From the NCBI GenBank assembly GCA_022616555.1, contig JAKEEG010000074.1, positions 1-44,787 of the forward strand: a stretch of 44,787 nt of DNA, given 5' to 3'. The stretch comes from Ignavibacteriota bacterium (GTDB lineage: Bacteria; Bacteroidota; Ignavibacteria; UBA10030). A program made the translations under genes and the position numbers. Positions 25,816-35,005 of this stretch are shown piece after piece. A model generated the notes under the pieces. That model was not told where the DNA came from and did no database searches. It saw only the letters and a program-made list of their open reading frames with translations. How positions within the stretch are numbered: position 1 is the stretch's first letter; the number at the start of each line of letters is the position of its first letter.

Positions 25816-26381
25816 CAGATCAAAAAAACCGCTGCGCATGGTCAACATCAGACCCGCTCTACATTGTGTATCATGACCGTGAATGGGGTGTACCGGTGCA
25901 TGACGACCGCAAGTTATTCGAGATGCTCATCCTCGAAGGAGCGCAAGCCGGATTGAGTTGGATTACCGTCCTCAAGAAGCGCGAGAATTACCGAAAGGCA
26001 TTCAATAATTTCGACGCGAAGAAAATCATCAAGTACAACGCGAAGAAAATCGCACAGCTCATGAAAAACGAAGGCATTATTCGCAACAGGCTGAAGATCA
26101 CAGGTACGATACGGAACGCTAACGCCTTCCTTGCGGTGCAGAAAGAATTCGGGTCCTTCGATAAGTACATCTGGCAATTTGTCGGGGGTAAGCCCATTGT
26201 GAACAAATGGAAATCGCTTAAACAGGTTGCCCCAACGACGCCCGAATCCGATGCGATGAGCAAGGATTTGAAGAAACGTGGCTTTACGTTCGTCGGCTCC
26301 ACAATCTGCTATGCGTTTATGCAGGCATGCGGCATGGTGAACGACCACCTCACAACCTGCTTCAGGTATAAACAAATATAA
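25812..26381 (+). CDS. tag: DNA-3-methyladenine glycosylase I
   Basis: Base-excision repair enzyme that removes 3-methyladenine from DNA. The 189-aa protein has the helix-hairpin-helix glycosylase core and the zinc-snap ligands Cys8, His21, His179 and Cys183, which correspond to Cys4, His17, His175 and Cys179 of E. coli Tag. The motifs HDREWGVPVHDDRKLFEMLILEG and LSWITVLKKRENYR are diagnostic. Translationally coupled to the DUF1801 gene by a 4-nt overlap. A 28-bp palindrome starts 4 nt after its stop. Confidence 0.95.
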   Translation: MTDQKNRCAWSTSDPLYIVYHDREWGVPVHDDRKLFEMLILEGAQAGLSWITVLKKRENYRKAFNNFDAKKIIKYNAKKIAQLMKNEGIIRNRLKITGTIRNANAFLAVQKEFGSFDKYIWQFVGGKPIVNKWKSLKQVAPTTPESDAMSKDLKKRGFTFVGSTICYAFMQACGMVNDHLTTCFRYKQI

Positions 26382-26385
26382 ATCT

Positions 26386-26413
26386 GTAGGGGCGTTTAAT
26401 TAAACGCCCCTAC
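26386..26413. repeat. 28-bp palindrome, family 1, copy 6
   Basis: Identical to the copy at 22947 (core GTTTAATTAAAC). It starts 4 nt after the tag stop and ends 17 nt before the VOC start, abutting its GAAAGGAGA ribosome binding site. Confidence 0.95.
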
Positions 26414-26430
26414 GAAAGGAGAAACCAGCC

Positions 26431-26820
26431 ATGATGCAATCCATGACGCCCAATTTGATTGTCCATGATGTCAACAAGACCGTGGAATACTACCGCGAGA
26501 TACTAGGTTTTAAGCAAGAGATGTCCGTTCCCGATTCCGGTAAACTCGATTGGGCTATGATGAAGCACGGAACTATCGAAATCATGTTCCAAACGTTACT
26601 GAGCATTGAGAAGGATGTTCCGGCTCTCAAAGGAGTACAACCCGGCGGCGCATGTACATTGTTTGTTCAAGTTGCCGATGTGAAAAAACTCCACGCAACG
26701 ATCAAAGAAAAAGTGGACATTATAGTTGATCTCAACACGACGTTCTACGGCATGGATGAATTTACCATCAAGGATTTGAACGGATATTTTCTCACGTTTG
26801 CCACACCGGCGAAACAATGA
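26431..26820 (+). CDS. VOC-family (glyoxalase/bleomycin-resistance fold) protein
   Basis: A 129-aa metalloenzyme-fold protein with two beta-alpha-beta-beta-beta modules: TPNLIVHDVNKTVEYYREILGF, then CTLFVQVADVKKLHATI and a C-terminal FTIKDLNGYFLTFATP. The fold covers glyoxalase I, extradiol dioxygenases and antibiotic-binding proteins; the substrate cannot be told. Start supported by AAAGGAGA upstream; ATG at 26431 or 26434. Confidence 0.83.
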   Translation: MMQSMTPNLIVHDVNKTVEYYREILGFKQEMSVPDSGKLDWAMMKHGTIEIMFQTLLSIEKDVPALKGVQPGGACTLFVQVADVKKLHATIKEKVDIIVDLNTTFYGMDEFTIKDLNGYFLTFATPAKQ

Positions 26821-26824
26821 TTGG

Positions 26825-26852
26825 GTAGGGGCACAATATATTGTGCCCCTAC
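26825..26852. repeat. 28-bp palindrome, family 1, copy 7
   Basis: Identical to the copy at 15387 (core ACAATATATTGT). It starts 4 nt after the VOC gene stop. Confidence 0.95.
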
Positions 26853-27062
26853 AGGCAAAACAGGGGGAAAATCGCATCAAGCTGAGATAAAGCAAATATC
26901 CGGGGTCGTGCTTGCTTCTACGATAGTGATGGAAATTCCCCAAACGGGCTTGGATTTTTCCCGACACCCCGGGGTGGTAGTCTGGCATGGTTTCGTCCTC
27001 AAAGTTCGTATAAAACGATTTATGGAAAGATTTTTGTCCAGACTTAGCATTACATTATAACC

Positions 27063-27332
27063 ATGAGCATGTCCAAACACGAAGCCCTCAAACAACTGCA
27101 GGAAATCCCCGGCGTCGGCATTAGTATTGCGGAAGACTTATGGGAGCTGGGCATCCGTTCCATTCCACAGCTCAAAGGCAAAAACCCAGAACGCTTATAC
27201 TACAGACGTTGCGAGCAACAGGGCGTGCACATCGACCGCTGCCTGCTGTACGTGTTCCGTTGTGCCGTGTATTACGCATCTCATGCGCGGCACAAGCCCG
27301 AATTGCTCAAATGGTGGAACTGGAAAGACTGA
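27063..27332 (+). CDS. Helix-hairpin-helix protein (Cdd1/mitomycin-resistance type)
   Basis: An 89-aa protein with one helix-hairpin-helix (LQEIPGVGISIAEDLWELGI) and the C-terminal RCAVYYASHARHKPELLKWWNWKD typical of the small Cdd1-like family. It probably binds DNA non-specifically; no biochemical role is established. A family-1 palindrome follows 7 nt after its stop. Confidence 0.8.
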   Translation: MSMSKHEALKQLQEIPGVGISIAEDLWELGIRSIPQLKGKNPERLYYRRCEQQGVHIDRCLLYVFRCAVYYASHARHKPELLKWWNWKD

Positions 27333-27339
27333 GTTAGGA

Positions 27340-27367
27340 GTAGGCGAGGATACACATCCTCGCCTGC
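27340..27367. repeat. 28-bp palindrome, family 1 variant, copy 8
   Basis: GTAGGCGA, core GGATACACATCC, TCGCCTGC. GGGG is replaced by GGCG compared with other copies, with matching changes in the right arm. It starts 7 nt after the stop of the helix-hairpin-helix gene. Confidence 0.85.
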
Positions 27368-27458
27368 CCAAATTGAGCAAGTGTCTGGACTCCCTCCTCA
27401 AAATCTCTTACATTAGCGGAACGATTTGTTTGCTCATGTGCAGTCCGCTGCCGGTCCA

Positions 27459-29438
27459 ATGCAGATTCACATTATCTATATTCTCATCGCACTGCTCTCA
27501 TTCGTTTCAATCGTATTCTGCCAGGATACTGCTGGAGTGTATGTCGATCCACGCTCAACTCTTAAGGCACTCCTTGAAAACGAGGACACAGACAACGACA
27601 CCAAAATCACCATCGACGACCCACACATAGCTGGTACAGACCGGGGGGATAAGCGATTTTGGATTCGTGCGCAAACTGGCGCAGGACACGAAGTCTCAGG
27701 AACATACTACATTTCGAACCTTCTTCAAGAATTAAAGCTTGCAGAAGAAGCCGGTAACATGTCGGTTGCTCTCAACCCGGCACGCATATTTGAGCCGCCT
27801 GCCGAGCGCGTCTCGCGCATGATTCGCGAAGTGTATTGGGACGGCTTAACTCGTCGCATTGATGAGCAAGGATTGACGACAATCCTCGCCGATGAAAAGA
27901 CTACAACCGTTGACGGCTATAATTATATCTATGTGCCGCCTTCCGACAAACTTGCGTACGACTACTTTTCTGGTATTGCGCGCAAAAAGCCGGATTCCAA
28001 AATCAAAGTTGTTCAACTACCCCAAAACATTTCCGGTGATTACGTACGGAAGCTCGATGGTCGGCACGGCATCCTGCTTCTCGCGTTGAAGCGCGATGCG
28101 AAGGGCAAGATTGAGGGCGTACCCTTTGTCGTTCCCGGGGGACGATTCAACGAGATGTATGGCTGGGATAGCTACTTCATCGTGCTTGGATTGCTGCAGG
28201 ATAACCGCATTGAGCTTGCGCAAGGTATGGTCGATAATTTTGTGTACGAAATTACGCACTACGGAAAAATCCTGAACGCCAACCGCACATATTTTCTCAC
28301 TCGCTCCCAGCCGCCCTTCCTGACATCCATGGCTCTCGCCGTGTATGAGCGCCTACCGAAATCCGAGACAAGTAAAGAATGGCTTCGGAATGCCATCGAG
28401 GCCGCAATCAAAGAATACAATACTGTTTGGATAGGCACAGCCCGATTAATGGAAACAGGGTTAAGCCGGTACTACGACGAAGGCTACGGCGCCCCGCCGG
28501 AAGTTGAGCCCGGACACTTTGACGATGTGTATGAACGCTACGCGAAGAAATTCAACATGACCGCGAAAGCATTTGAGAATGCATACAGATCGGGTTCGTT
28601 GAAAGTCCCTGAGCTTGACGAGTACTTTATCCATGACCGCGCCATGCGCGAGTCCGGACACGACACCAGCTACCGACTCGTTGACCGTTGCGCAAACCTC
28701 GTTACTGTCGACCTTAACTCCCTCCTCTATAAAATAGAAACAGATATCGCAGGCACACTCGATAAGGAATTTTCCAGCATACTCAAATTTCCAGACGGCA
28801 CCGTTGAAACGAGCGATGTGTGGAAAAAACGCGCTGCCCGCCGCAAAGAGCTGATGAACAAATACCTCTGGAACAATGAACGTGGTATGTATTTCGATTA
28901 CGACTTCACAGCTAGAAAGCAAACCGATTACGTCAGTGCAACGACATTCTATCCTCTCTGGGCGGGTGCTGCTGATGCACGGCAAGCAGAACTGCTCGTG
29001 AAAAACACACTTCCCCTACTCGAAATGCCCGGCGGAATCGTCAGCTCAACAGAAACATCGCGGGGACAGATTTCGGACGACCGCCCTGCGAGACAATGGG
29101 ATTATCCCAATGCTTGGGCGCCGCACCAGATGCTTGTCTGGCAGGGCATGCTTAATTACGGCTATGACACTATCGCCCACCGGCTGGCATACTGCTGGCT
29201 TCACATGTTTGCCTCCAACGCTGCAAACTATAGCGGAACAATTCCTGAAAAATTTGACGTCGTCGCGCGCTCCCACCAGGTCTTCGCCGAATACGGCAAC
29301 GTTGGAACGAAATTTTCGTATATTACCCGCGAAGGATTCGGGTGGACAAACGCGTCGTTTCAGGTTGGGTTGAACCTGCTGCCGGATTCCCTGCGGGCGC
29401 AGCTCAACCGGCTGATTCCCCCCGAATGGCTCGATTGA
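27459..29438 (+). CDS. Exported GH37 trehalase of fungal neutral-trehalase type
   Basis: Hydrolyses alpha,alpha-trehalose to two glucose. Starting at 27459 gives 659 aa with a signal peptide (MQIHIIYILIALLSFVSIVFC), so it acts outside the cytoplasm. Trehalase signature 1 is PGGRFNEMYGWDSYF and signature 2 is QWDYPNAWAP; RESGHDTS carries the catalytic Asp. Features recalled from yeast Nth1 are present. An EF-like calcium loop EDTDNDTKITIDD has Asp43, Asp45, Asp47 and Asp54 at ligand positions. SGTYYISNLLQEL, HYGKILNANRTYFLTRSQPPF and AEYGNVGTKF near the C-terminus also match. E. coli-type enzymes instead have a Gly-rich loop here and lack the calcium domain. The phosphorylated N-tail of Nth1 is replaced by the signal peptide. 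Confidence 0.93.
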   Translation: MQIHIIYILIALLSFVSIVFCQDTAGVYVDPRSTLKALLENEDTDNDTKITIDDPHIAGTDRGDKRFWIRAQTGAGHEVSGTYYISNLLQELKLAEEAGNMSVALNPARIFEPPAERVSRMIREVYWDGLTRRIDEQGLTTILADEKTTTVDGYNYIYVPPSDKLAYDYFSGIARKKPDSKIKVVQLPQNISGDYVRKLDGRHGILLLALKRDAKGKIEGVPFVVPGGRFNEMYGWDSYFIVLGLLQDNRIELAQGMVDNFVYEITHYGKILNANRTYFLTRSQPPFLTSMALAVYERLPKSETSKEWLRNAIEAAIKEYNTVWIGTARLMETGLSRYYDEGYGAPPEVEPGHFDDVYERYAKKFNMTAKAFENAYRSGSLKVPELDEYFIHDRAMRESGHDTSYRLVDRCANLVTVDLNSLLYKIETDIAGTLDKEFSSILKFPDGTVETSDVWKKRAARRKELMNKYLWNNERGMYFDYDFTARKQTDYVSATTFYPLWAGAADARQAELLVKNTLPLLEMPGGIVSSTETSRGQISDDRPARQWDYPNAWAPHQMLVWQGMLNYGYDTIAHRLAYCWLHMFASNAANYSGTIPEKFDVVARSHQVFAEYGNVGTKFSYITREGFGWTNASFQVGLNLLPDSLRAQLNRLIPPEWLD

Positions 29439-29480
29439 TCTAAGCATTGCACTAGATCTACACTTCCAAAAGGTACATTC

Positions 29481-30701
29481 ATGTCGAAGAAAAAACCGAA
29501 CTCCCTCTCCATAGCCACGCGAGCGATTCACGGCAACAAGCTCTATCCTTACAAGGGGCCTGTCTCGCTGCCGATTTATCAGACATCGACGTACCGGTTC
29601 GAGTCGTCCGAAGACGCCGTCCGTTATGCAAAGGGCGACGAGTCGGTGTTGGTGTACACACGCTACCATAACCCAACGGTGAACGAAGTTGAAGACCGGC
29701 TCGCAGTCATCGAAGGTGCGGAGGCGGCAACACTGTTTGCCTCCGGTATGGCGGCAATTTCGACGGCGATTTTCGCGGCTGTCAAATCCGGTGAAGAAAT
29801 CATCAGCACTCCAGCGCTGTACGGCGGCACGTACCGTTTTTTCCGAGATGAATTGCCGAAGCTCAACATCGCCGTGAAGTATGTCGACCCTGACAACCTC
29901 GGCTCTCTTCTCAAACTCATCACATCTAAAACTCGCGTGGTGTATTTTGAAACGCCGACGAATCCCACGCTCAACATTGTCGATATTGCCGAGTTGGTGC
30001 GGTACACACGGCAGGCTGAGAAGAAATTCGGTCACAGCATTACCATTATGATCGACAACACCTTCGCATCGATCCTCAACCAAAACCCGTTTGCATTCGG
30101 CGTGGACGCCATCCTCGAAAGCGCGACGAAGTATCTCGGCGGCCACAGCGACATCATGTCTGGGGCGGTCATCGGCACGAAGGATTTCATCAAAAAAGTG
30201 AAGCATGGGATGAAGTACTTCGGCGGCTGCGCCGACCCGATGGCGGCATACCTGCTCTACCGCAGCCTCAAAACGTTCGAGCTGCGCGTGCAACGCCAGA
30301 ATGAAAACGCGATGGCGTTGGCGAAAGCCCTTGAAAAAAATAAGCGCGTGAGCCGCGTTATTTATCCCGGACTACCTTCGCATCCCAAACACAAGACCGC
30401 CAGGAAACAAATGTCCGGCTTCGGCGGTATGGTGACCATCGAGGTAAAGCCGTCGAAGAAACTCCTACCCGTCGAAGCGGCGGCAAAGGTATGCGACAGC
30501 CTCCGAGTGGCGATCAATGCCATGTCCCTTGGCGGCGTCGATACGCTCGTTAGTATTCCCGTTTATTCATCCCACATTTTTATGAGCGACGAGGAGCTGG
30601 AGAAGCACGGTGTCACGCCGGGGATGATACGCATCTCCGTCGGTGTTGAGGGCATCGACGACCTGATCGCCGATTTCGAGCAGGCATTGGCGGTGATTTA
30701 A
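29481..30701 (+). CDS. Cys/Met-metabolism PLP enzyme (transsulfuration family)
   Basis: Fold-type I PLP enzyme of 406 aa. Schiff-base Lys217 lies in ESATKYLGGHSDIMSG, Asp192 contacts the PLP ring, and YTRYHNPT is the Tyr-x-Arg phosphate-binding motif supplied to the partner subunit. Family members include cystathionine gamma-synthase, cystathionine gamma-lyase, O-acetylhomoserine sulfhydrylase and methionine gamma-lyase, and sequence alone does not separate these. No SAM riboswitch or other sulfur gene is adjacent. A 33-bp palindrome follows 2 nt after the stop. Confidence 0.9.
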   Translation: MSKKKPNSLSIATRAIHGNKLYPYKGPVSLPIYQTSTYRFESSEDAVRYAKGDESVLVYTRYHNPTVNEVEDRLAVIEGAEAATLFASGMAAISTAIFAAVKSGEEIISTPALYGGTYRFFRDELPKLNIAVKYVDPDNLGSLLKLITSKTRVVYFETPTNPTLNIVDIAELVRYTRQAEKKFGHSITIMIDNTFASILNQNPFAFGVDAILESATKYLGGHSDIMSGAVIGTKDFIKKVKHGMKYFGGCADPMAAYLLYRSLKTFELRVQRQNENAMALAKALEKNKRVSRVIYPGLPSHPKHKTARKQMSGFGGMVTIEVKPSKKLLPVEAAAKVCDSLRVAINAMSLGGVDTLVSIPVYSSHIFMSDEELEKHGVTPGMIRISVGVEGIDDLIADFEQALAVI

Positions 30702-30703
30702 GT

Positions 30704-30736
30704 AAACCTGAGAGGTTTTTGAAACCTCGCAGGTTT
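30704..30736. repeat. 33-bp palindrome, family 2, copy 1
   Basis: Arms AAACCTGAGAGGTTT and AAACCTCGCAGGTTT around TTG, with one arm mismatch. It starts 2 nt after the stop of the Cys/Met PLP gene and is followed by ATTTTT, so it could double as a terminator. Confidence 0.9.
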
Positions 30737-30872
30737 ATTTTTCACATGTAATGTTGCAACCCTCCGCGTAAAATTTTCTCTCTCCATTCAGCTATCCTTT
30801 TCGGGAACTCCATCTCTGTAAGTCTCGGTTATAGTCTTTAACCGTGATGTTGGTTATGTTGTGGGAGGGACG

Positions 30873-33626
30873 ATGTCTGCTCGTCTCAAAAGCTGTACTC
30901 TTCTGCTTGCCGTATTCGTACTCTGCGTTCTCCATTCTCACTCCAGCGCGCAATCGTCAACTTCAAACTCTGACTTGGTCGTCTATGAAGACGACCTGCT
31001 CGCGCCGTGGTTTCATAATACGTATAATTCATCGGCGACCCTCGTCAGTACAGAACAAGCGGCATCCGGCAACGCGTCGATGAAGATCACCTCCACCAGT
31101 CCATGGGGATGGGTGAGCATGCACCACGGCCCTTGGAACACGCAAGGGTTCAATCCTGCGCCGTATAAAAGTGTCGACTTCGAAATCTATCCAACTTCAT
31201 CAGCTACGTCGGTTGCTGTGTTTCTTGAGAACGACAGAGGCGAGTCGTTCCCGAAAATTCCACGCGGAACATTCACTGCCAACGCGTGGTCGAAAGTCTC
31301 CGTGCCGATGAGCGAGCTTAACCCGAATAACCAAATGGTGGGCAGGCTGTTCATACAAGACTTCAGCGGTGTTGCGAAAACATACTATGTGGATAACATC
31401 CGGTTCGTCGGCGAAGGGCCGACACTACCGGCTGCACCTTCACTCATTGCTCCGGCCAACGGCTCAACGAACGCCGCTCCCAACCAGACGCTAAGCTGGA
31501 ACGCGGCAGCGGGAGCGGACACATACCGGCTTCAGGTTTCGACAAGCAGCGCGTTTTCCACGCTCGTCATCGATCAAGCGGGAATCCAAGAAACTTCGTA
31601 CGAGGCCGGTGGCCTCGCCCGCAATACATCATACTACTGGCGGGTCCGAGCGAGTAACTCGGGTGGTGCCAGTAATTGGTCGCCGGTATGGAGCTTTACA
31701 ACGGCTGGAGAACAGCTCAGTGCGCCCGAACTTTCATCGCCCTCGAACGGAGCAGCAGACCAGCCGACAACACTCACGTTACGATGGAATGCCGTCCTGC
31801 TAGCAACATCATACGACCTGCAGATATCGACCACACAAGATTTCAGCAACCTTGTCGTTAACGCCAGCACGATACTTGAAACCTCGCGAACAGTCGGGCC
31901 GCTCGACCCTGCCACCACTTACTATTGGCGCGTGCGCTCAGTGCAACTACTGATAGTCAGTCCGTGGTCGAATGCATGGAGCTTCACTACCGCCGGAACA
32001 GGAACAGGGCTAGCCACTCCGTCGCTCGTATCCCCTGCAGACAACGCAACCAATCAGCCGACGAATCCGACGCTCGCGTGGAACGCCGTCCACCAAGCCG
32101 AATCGTACCATCTGCAGCTATCGCTCAATCCCAATTTTAACACATTAGTGAGCGAATATACATCCATTACCGCAACATCACGGCAAGTCGGCGGTTTGTC
32201 ATTGAACACGCAGTATTATTGGCGTGTGCGAGCACAAAATTCCAGTGGCGAGAGCAACTGGTCGCAGGCATGGAATTTCACTACCGCTGACTCAGCGCCG
32301 CCAGCTCAGACGTACACGTTAAATGCCACGGTACAATTTCCGCCACTGGCAGACCCTTCGCAAGCCCAGCAAGCAGACTATAAACTCGTCGGACTTCCGG
32401 GCGCGAGCAACGAGCCAATCACAACTTACCTTCCGGGAACGCCGGGAGCCGACTGGCAAGTCTACTGGGACAACGGTGCCGCGGAAAATTACCTCATTCC
32501 CTATAACGGCGGCGGCGAGTTCACGTTTTCCGTCGGCAAAGCGTTTTGGATGATCAAGAACGGCGATTGGGCGATTAATGCCGTAGTGCCCGTCCCGCTG
32601 CTCAACGAATCGAGCGAAGCGGAAATCCCGCTCAATGAGGGATGGAACTTGATCACGAATCCGTTCATGGCTTCCGTCAGTTGGGAAGATGTTCAGTCAG
32701 TTAACTCTCTTGCTGATCCACTCTACGTGTTTGCGAACGGCAGTTTTATTGTTGCCGACGCCCTCGAGCCGTACACAGGGTATTACGTGTTCAACACGCC
32801 GTCGCTCGAAACGCTTCGAATTCCCTCTGGCGGCAGCTCCAATTCACTTGCACAGGATCAAACGAATTCAGCGCTCTCAGTGTCATCCGGGTGGCGAATC
32901 AATGTCACGCTCCACAGCAAGTCGTTAACCGACAACCTGCTCTGGTTCGGTACATCGCCGGATGCGCAACGCGAATACGATGCGCTGGATTTCCGAAAAC
33001 CGCGGGGGTTTACCAGCGCGGCGACATTTTTTGACCGCCCAGAATGGGATGCCGTGTATCGTTCATTCGCAACAGACATACGTCATCCGTTTGAGAACGT
33101 GGAACAATGGCAGTTCAGTGTCGCAGCGGTTCCACGCACAAGCGCGGAGATTGCATTCAGCGGTATGGAAACCGTACCTCCGGAATTCAGTGTGTACCTC
33201 ATAGACGAACAAAGCAAGACCGCTGTTGATTTACGCTCAACGCGGAGCTACAATTTTTTCCCGCTCAAACTGGAAACGAGGTTCGCTGTCATCGTCGGAA
33301 CGCGTGAAGAAATTGAGAAACGCATTCAGACCGTAAGCAGCCCGACAACGATTGCGTTGGGAGCGAATTATCCGAATCCGTTTAATCCATCAACGACAAT
33401 ACCTTTCGAGCTGCCGCAGCAAACATCTCTCAGCATTTCAGTTTATAATATGCTGGGTCAGCAGGTGAAGACTGTTTTCGCTGGCACGTTGACCCCAGGG
33501 CGGTACAACATCGAATGGGACGGTACCGACGCGAGCGGCAGCGTTGTGCCGACAGGCGCATATTTTTATCGGCTTTCCACCAACGACGGACAATCACTTA
33601 CACGCAACATGATATTGACGAAGTAG
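30873..33626 (+). CDS. T9SS-exported carbohydrate-binding/FN3-repeat protein
   Basis: Large secreted protein of 917 aa. A signal peptide (residues 1-27) is followed by a beta-sandwich that looks like a carbohydrate-binding module (about 31-181; ends TYYVDNIRFVG). Three fibronectin-III-like repeats of about 95 residues come next (187-278, 284-376, 382-474), each ending in TxYYWRVRxxN...W.FTTA. The region 475-824 has no recognised fold or catalytic motif. A type IX secretion sorting domain follows (about 825-917; NYPNPFNPSTTIPFELP ... YFYRLST). The ATG at 30873 has GGGAGG upstream. The GH5 gene starts 4 nt after its stop, so the two are one operon. Probably binds plant or microbial polysaccharide for the GH5 enzyme. 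Confidence 0.88.
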   Translation: MSARLKSCTLLLAVFVLCVLHSHSSAQSSTSNSDLVVYEDDLLAPWFHNTYNSSATLVSTEQAASGNASMKITSTSPWGWVSMHHGPWNTQGFNPAPYKSVDFEIYPTSSATSVAVFLENDRGESFPKIPRGTFTANAWSKVSVPMSELNPNNQMVGRLFIQDFSGVAKTYYVDNIRFVGEGPTLPAAPSLIAPANGSTNAAPNQTLSWNAAAGADTYRLQVSTSSAFSTLVIDQAGIQETSYEAGGLARNTSYYWRVRASNSGGASNWSPVWSFTTAGEQLSAPELSSPSNGAADQPTTLTLRWNAVLLATSYDLQISTTQDFSNLVVNASTILETSRTVGPLDPATTYYWRVRSVQLLIVSPWSNAWSFTTAGTGTGLATPSLVSPADNATNQPTNPTLAWNAVHQAESYHLQLSLNPNFNTLVSEYTSITATSRQVGGLSLNTQYYWRVRAQNSSGESNWSQAWNFTTADSAPPAQTYTLNATVQFPPLADPSQAQQADYKLVGLPGASNEPITTYLPGTPGADWQVYWDNGAAENYLIPYNGGGEFTFSVGKAFWMIKNGDWAINAVVPVPLLNESSEAEIPLNEGWNLITNPFMASVSWEDVQSVNSLADPLYVFANGSFIVADALEPYTGYYVFNTPSLETLRIPSGGSSNSLAQDQTNSALSVSSGWRINVTLHSKSLTDNLLWFGTSPDAQREYDALDFRKPRGFTSAATFFDRPEWDAVYRSFATDIRHPFENVEQWQFSVAAVPRTSAEIAFSGMETVPPEFSVYLIDEQSKTAVDLRSTRSYNFFPLKLETRFAVIVGTREEIEKRIQTVSSPTTIALGANYPNPFNPSTTIPFELPQQTSLSISVYNMLGQQVKTVFAGTLTPGRYNIEWDGTDASGSVVPTGAYFYRLSTNDGQSLTRNMILTK

Positions 33627-33630
33627 TTTT

Positions 33631-34956
33631 ATGTCGAAGTTTCACTCCGCTGTAACATCAACTCCTGGCTCCATTATTGTACGTCTCATTGTCGAAGCCC
33701 TTGTGCTTATTCTGCTCGAGACTTCGAGGGCTCAACCGAATGACATTACAGCCGTTCAACAGCACGGAGCGCTAACAGCCACGGCTGGCAGGCTTATCGA
33801 TCAAAACGGCAATCAAGTCGTGTTGCGCGGCATGAGCTTGTTCTGGAGCCAGTGGGAGCCGGAGTTCTACAACGCCAATTGCGTACGCTGGTTGCGTGAC
33901 GACTGGAACTGTAATGTCGTCCGCGCCGCGATGGCTTTTGAAGACGGCGGCTACCTCACCAATCCCTCGGTTGAAAAGGCAAAAGTCAAAACGATTATCG
34001 ATGCGTGCATCGATGTGGGCATATATGTCATTGTCGATTGGCACGACCACCACGCCGAGCAGCATCAGGCGCAAGCGATTGCATTTTTTGAGGAGATTGC
34101 CCGCGAGTACGGACATCTGTCCAATATCATTTATGAAATTTACAACGAGCCGGAAACGACGTCGTGGAGCACTGTACGGGCGTATTCGGACGCCGTCATA
34201 CGACGCATCCGTGCCATCGACCCCGACAATATGATTATCGTCGGAACGCCGTGGTGGTCGCAGGACGTCGATGTCGCTTCAGAAAATCCATTACCCCACA
34301 ATAACCTCGCGTATGCCGTGCATTTTTATGCGGCGACTCATAAAGACGAGCACCGCGACAAAGCGCAAATCGCGTTGGATCGCGGACTGACGCTCTTCGC
34401 CAGCGAGTTCGGCACGACCGATTACCTTGGCACGGGTCCAATTGACCATGCCGGCTTGAGCGCGTGGTTCAACCTGATGGAGAACAACGGCGTTAGCTGG
34501 TGCAACTGGGCTGTTGCCGATAATCTCGGTGGTACATCAGCCGCGCTGAAAGCCGGAGCAAGCCCAGAGGGCGGATGGCCCACGTCGATGCTCACGGCAT
34601 CGGGCAACTGGGTGCGCGAGAAGCTACGCGCTTCCAACTCGCAAATTACCGCGGTAACATCGAATGAATTGCCGCACGACATCATGCTCTATCAAAATTA
34701 TCCGAACCCGTTTAATCCGCGAACGCTGATCTCGTTTGAGCTTTCGAAAGAAACGACAGTAAAGGTCGTTATCCACAACCTGCTCGGACAACAAGTGACT
34801 ACACTGCTTACCGGGACTCTAAGCGCCGGGAACCACAGCGTTCCATGGAACGGCAAAGACGCTTCAGGAAACAGAGTACCGAGCGGGATGTACGCGTACC
34901 GGCTTTCGACTGCAGATGGAAGGACGTATACTAGAATGATGGTGCTAATGAAATAA
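33631..34956 (+). CDS. T9SS-exported GH5 endoglucanase-like enzyme
   Basis: Glycoside hydrolase family 5 retaining enzyme of 441 aa, most likely a beta-1,4-glucanase. The signal region ends near residue 34. The TIM barrel carries LRGMSLFWSQW, DWHDHHAE, the acid/base Glu173 in IIYEIYNEPE, HFYAATHKDE, and the nucleophile Glu259 in LFASEFGTT. Residues about 350-441 are a type IX sorting domain (NYPNPFNPRTLISFEL ... YAYRLST), so the enzyme should be released or anchored at the cell surface. Co-transcribed with the CBM/FN3 protein. A 33-bp palindrome lies 2 nt after the stop. Confidence 0.93.
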   Translation: MSKFHSAVTSTPGSIIVRLIVEALVLILLETSRAQPNDITAVQQHGALTATAGRLIDQNGNQVVLRGMSLFWSQWEPEFYNANCVRWLRDDWNCNVVRAAMAFEDGGYLTNPSVEKAKVKTIIDACIDVGIYVIVDWHDHHAEQHQAQAIAFFEEIAREYGHLSNIIYEIYNEPETTSWSTVRAYSDAVIRRIRAIDPDNMIIVGTPWWSQDVDVASENPLPHNNLAYAVHFYAATHKDEHRDKAQIALDRGLTLFASEFGTTDYLGTGPIDHAGLSAWFNLMENNGVSWCNWAVADNLGGTSAALKAGASPEGGWPTSMLTASGNWVREKLRASNSQITAVTSNELPHDIMLYQNYPNPFNPRTLISFELSKETTVKVVIHNLLGQQVTTLLTGTLSAGNHSVPWNGKDASGNRVPSGMYAYRLSTADGRTYTRMMVLMK

Positions 34957-34958
34957 CG

Positions 34959-34991
34959 AAACCTGCGAGGTTTCTGAAACCTCGCAGGTTT
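34959..34991. repeat. 33-bp palindrome, family 2, copy 2
   Basis: Perfect 15-bp arms, AAACCTGCGAGGTTT and AAACCTCGCAGGTTT, around CTG. It starts 2 nt after the GH5 stop and ends 15 nt before the convergent globin gene stop. Confidence 0.95.
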
Positions 34992-35005
34992 ATTACCATT
35001 GTGGG

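Noticed and set aside
29439-29480. SAM riboswitch before the Cys/Met PLP gene
   Set aside because: Only 42 nt separate it from the trehalase stop and no suitable helices are present.
29046-30293. 415-codon minus-strand open frame
   Set aside because: It is antisense to the trehalase and the Cys/Met PLP genes, both certain from motifs; the translated product is Arg/His/Cys-rich and matches nothing.
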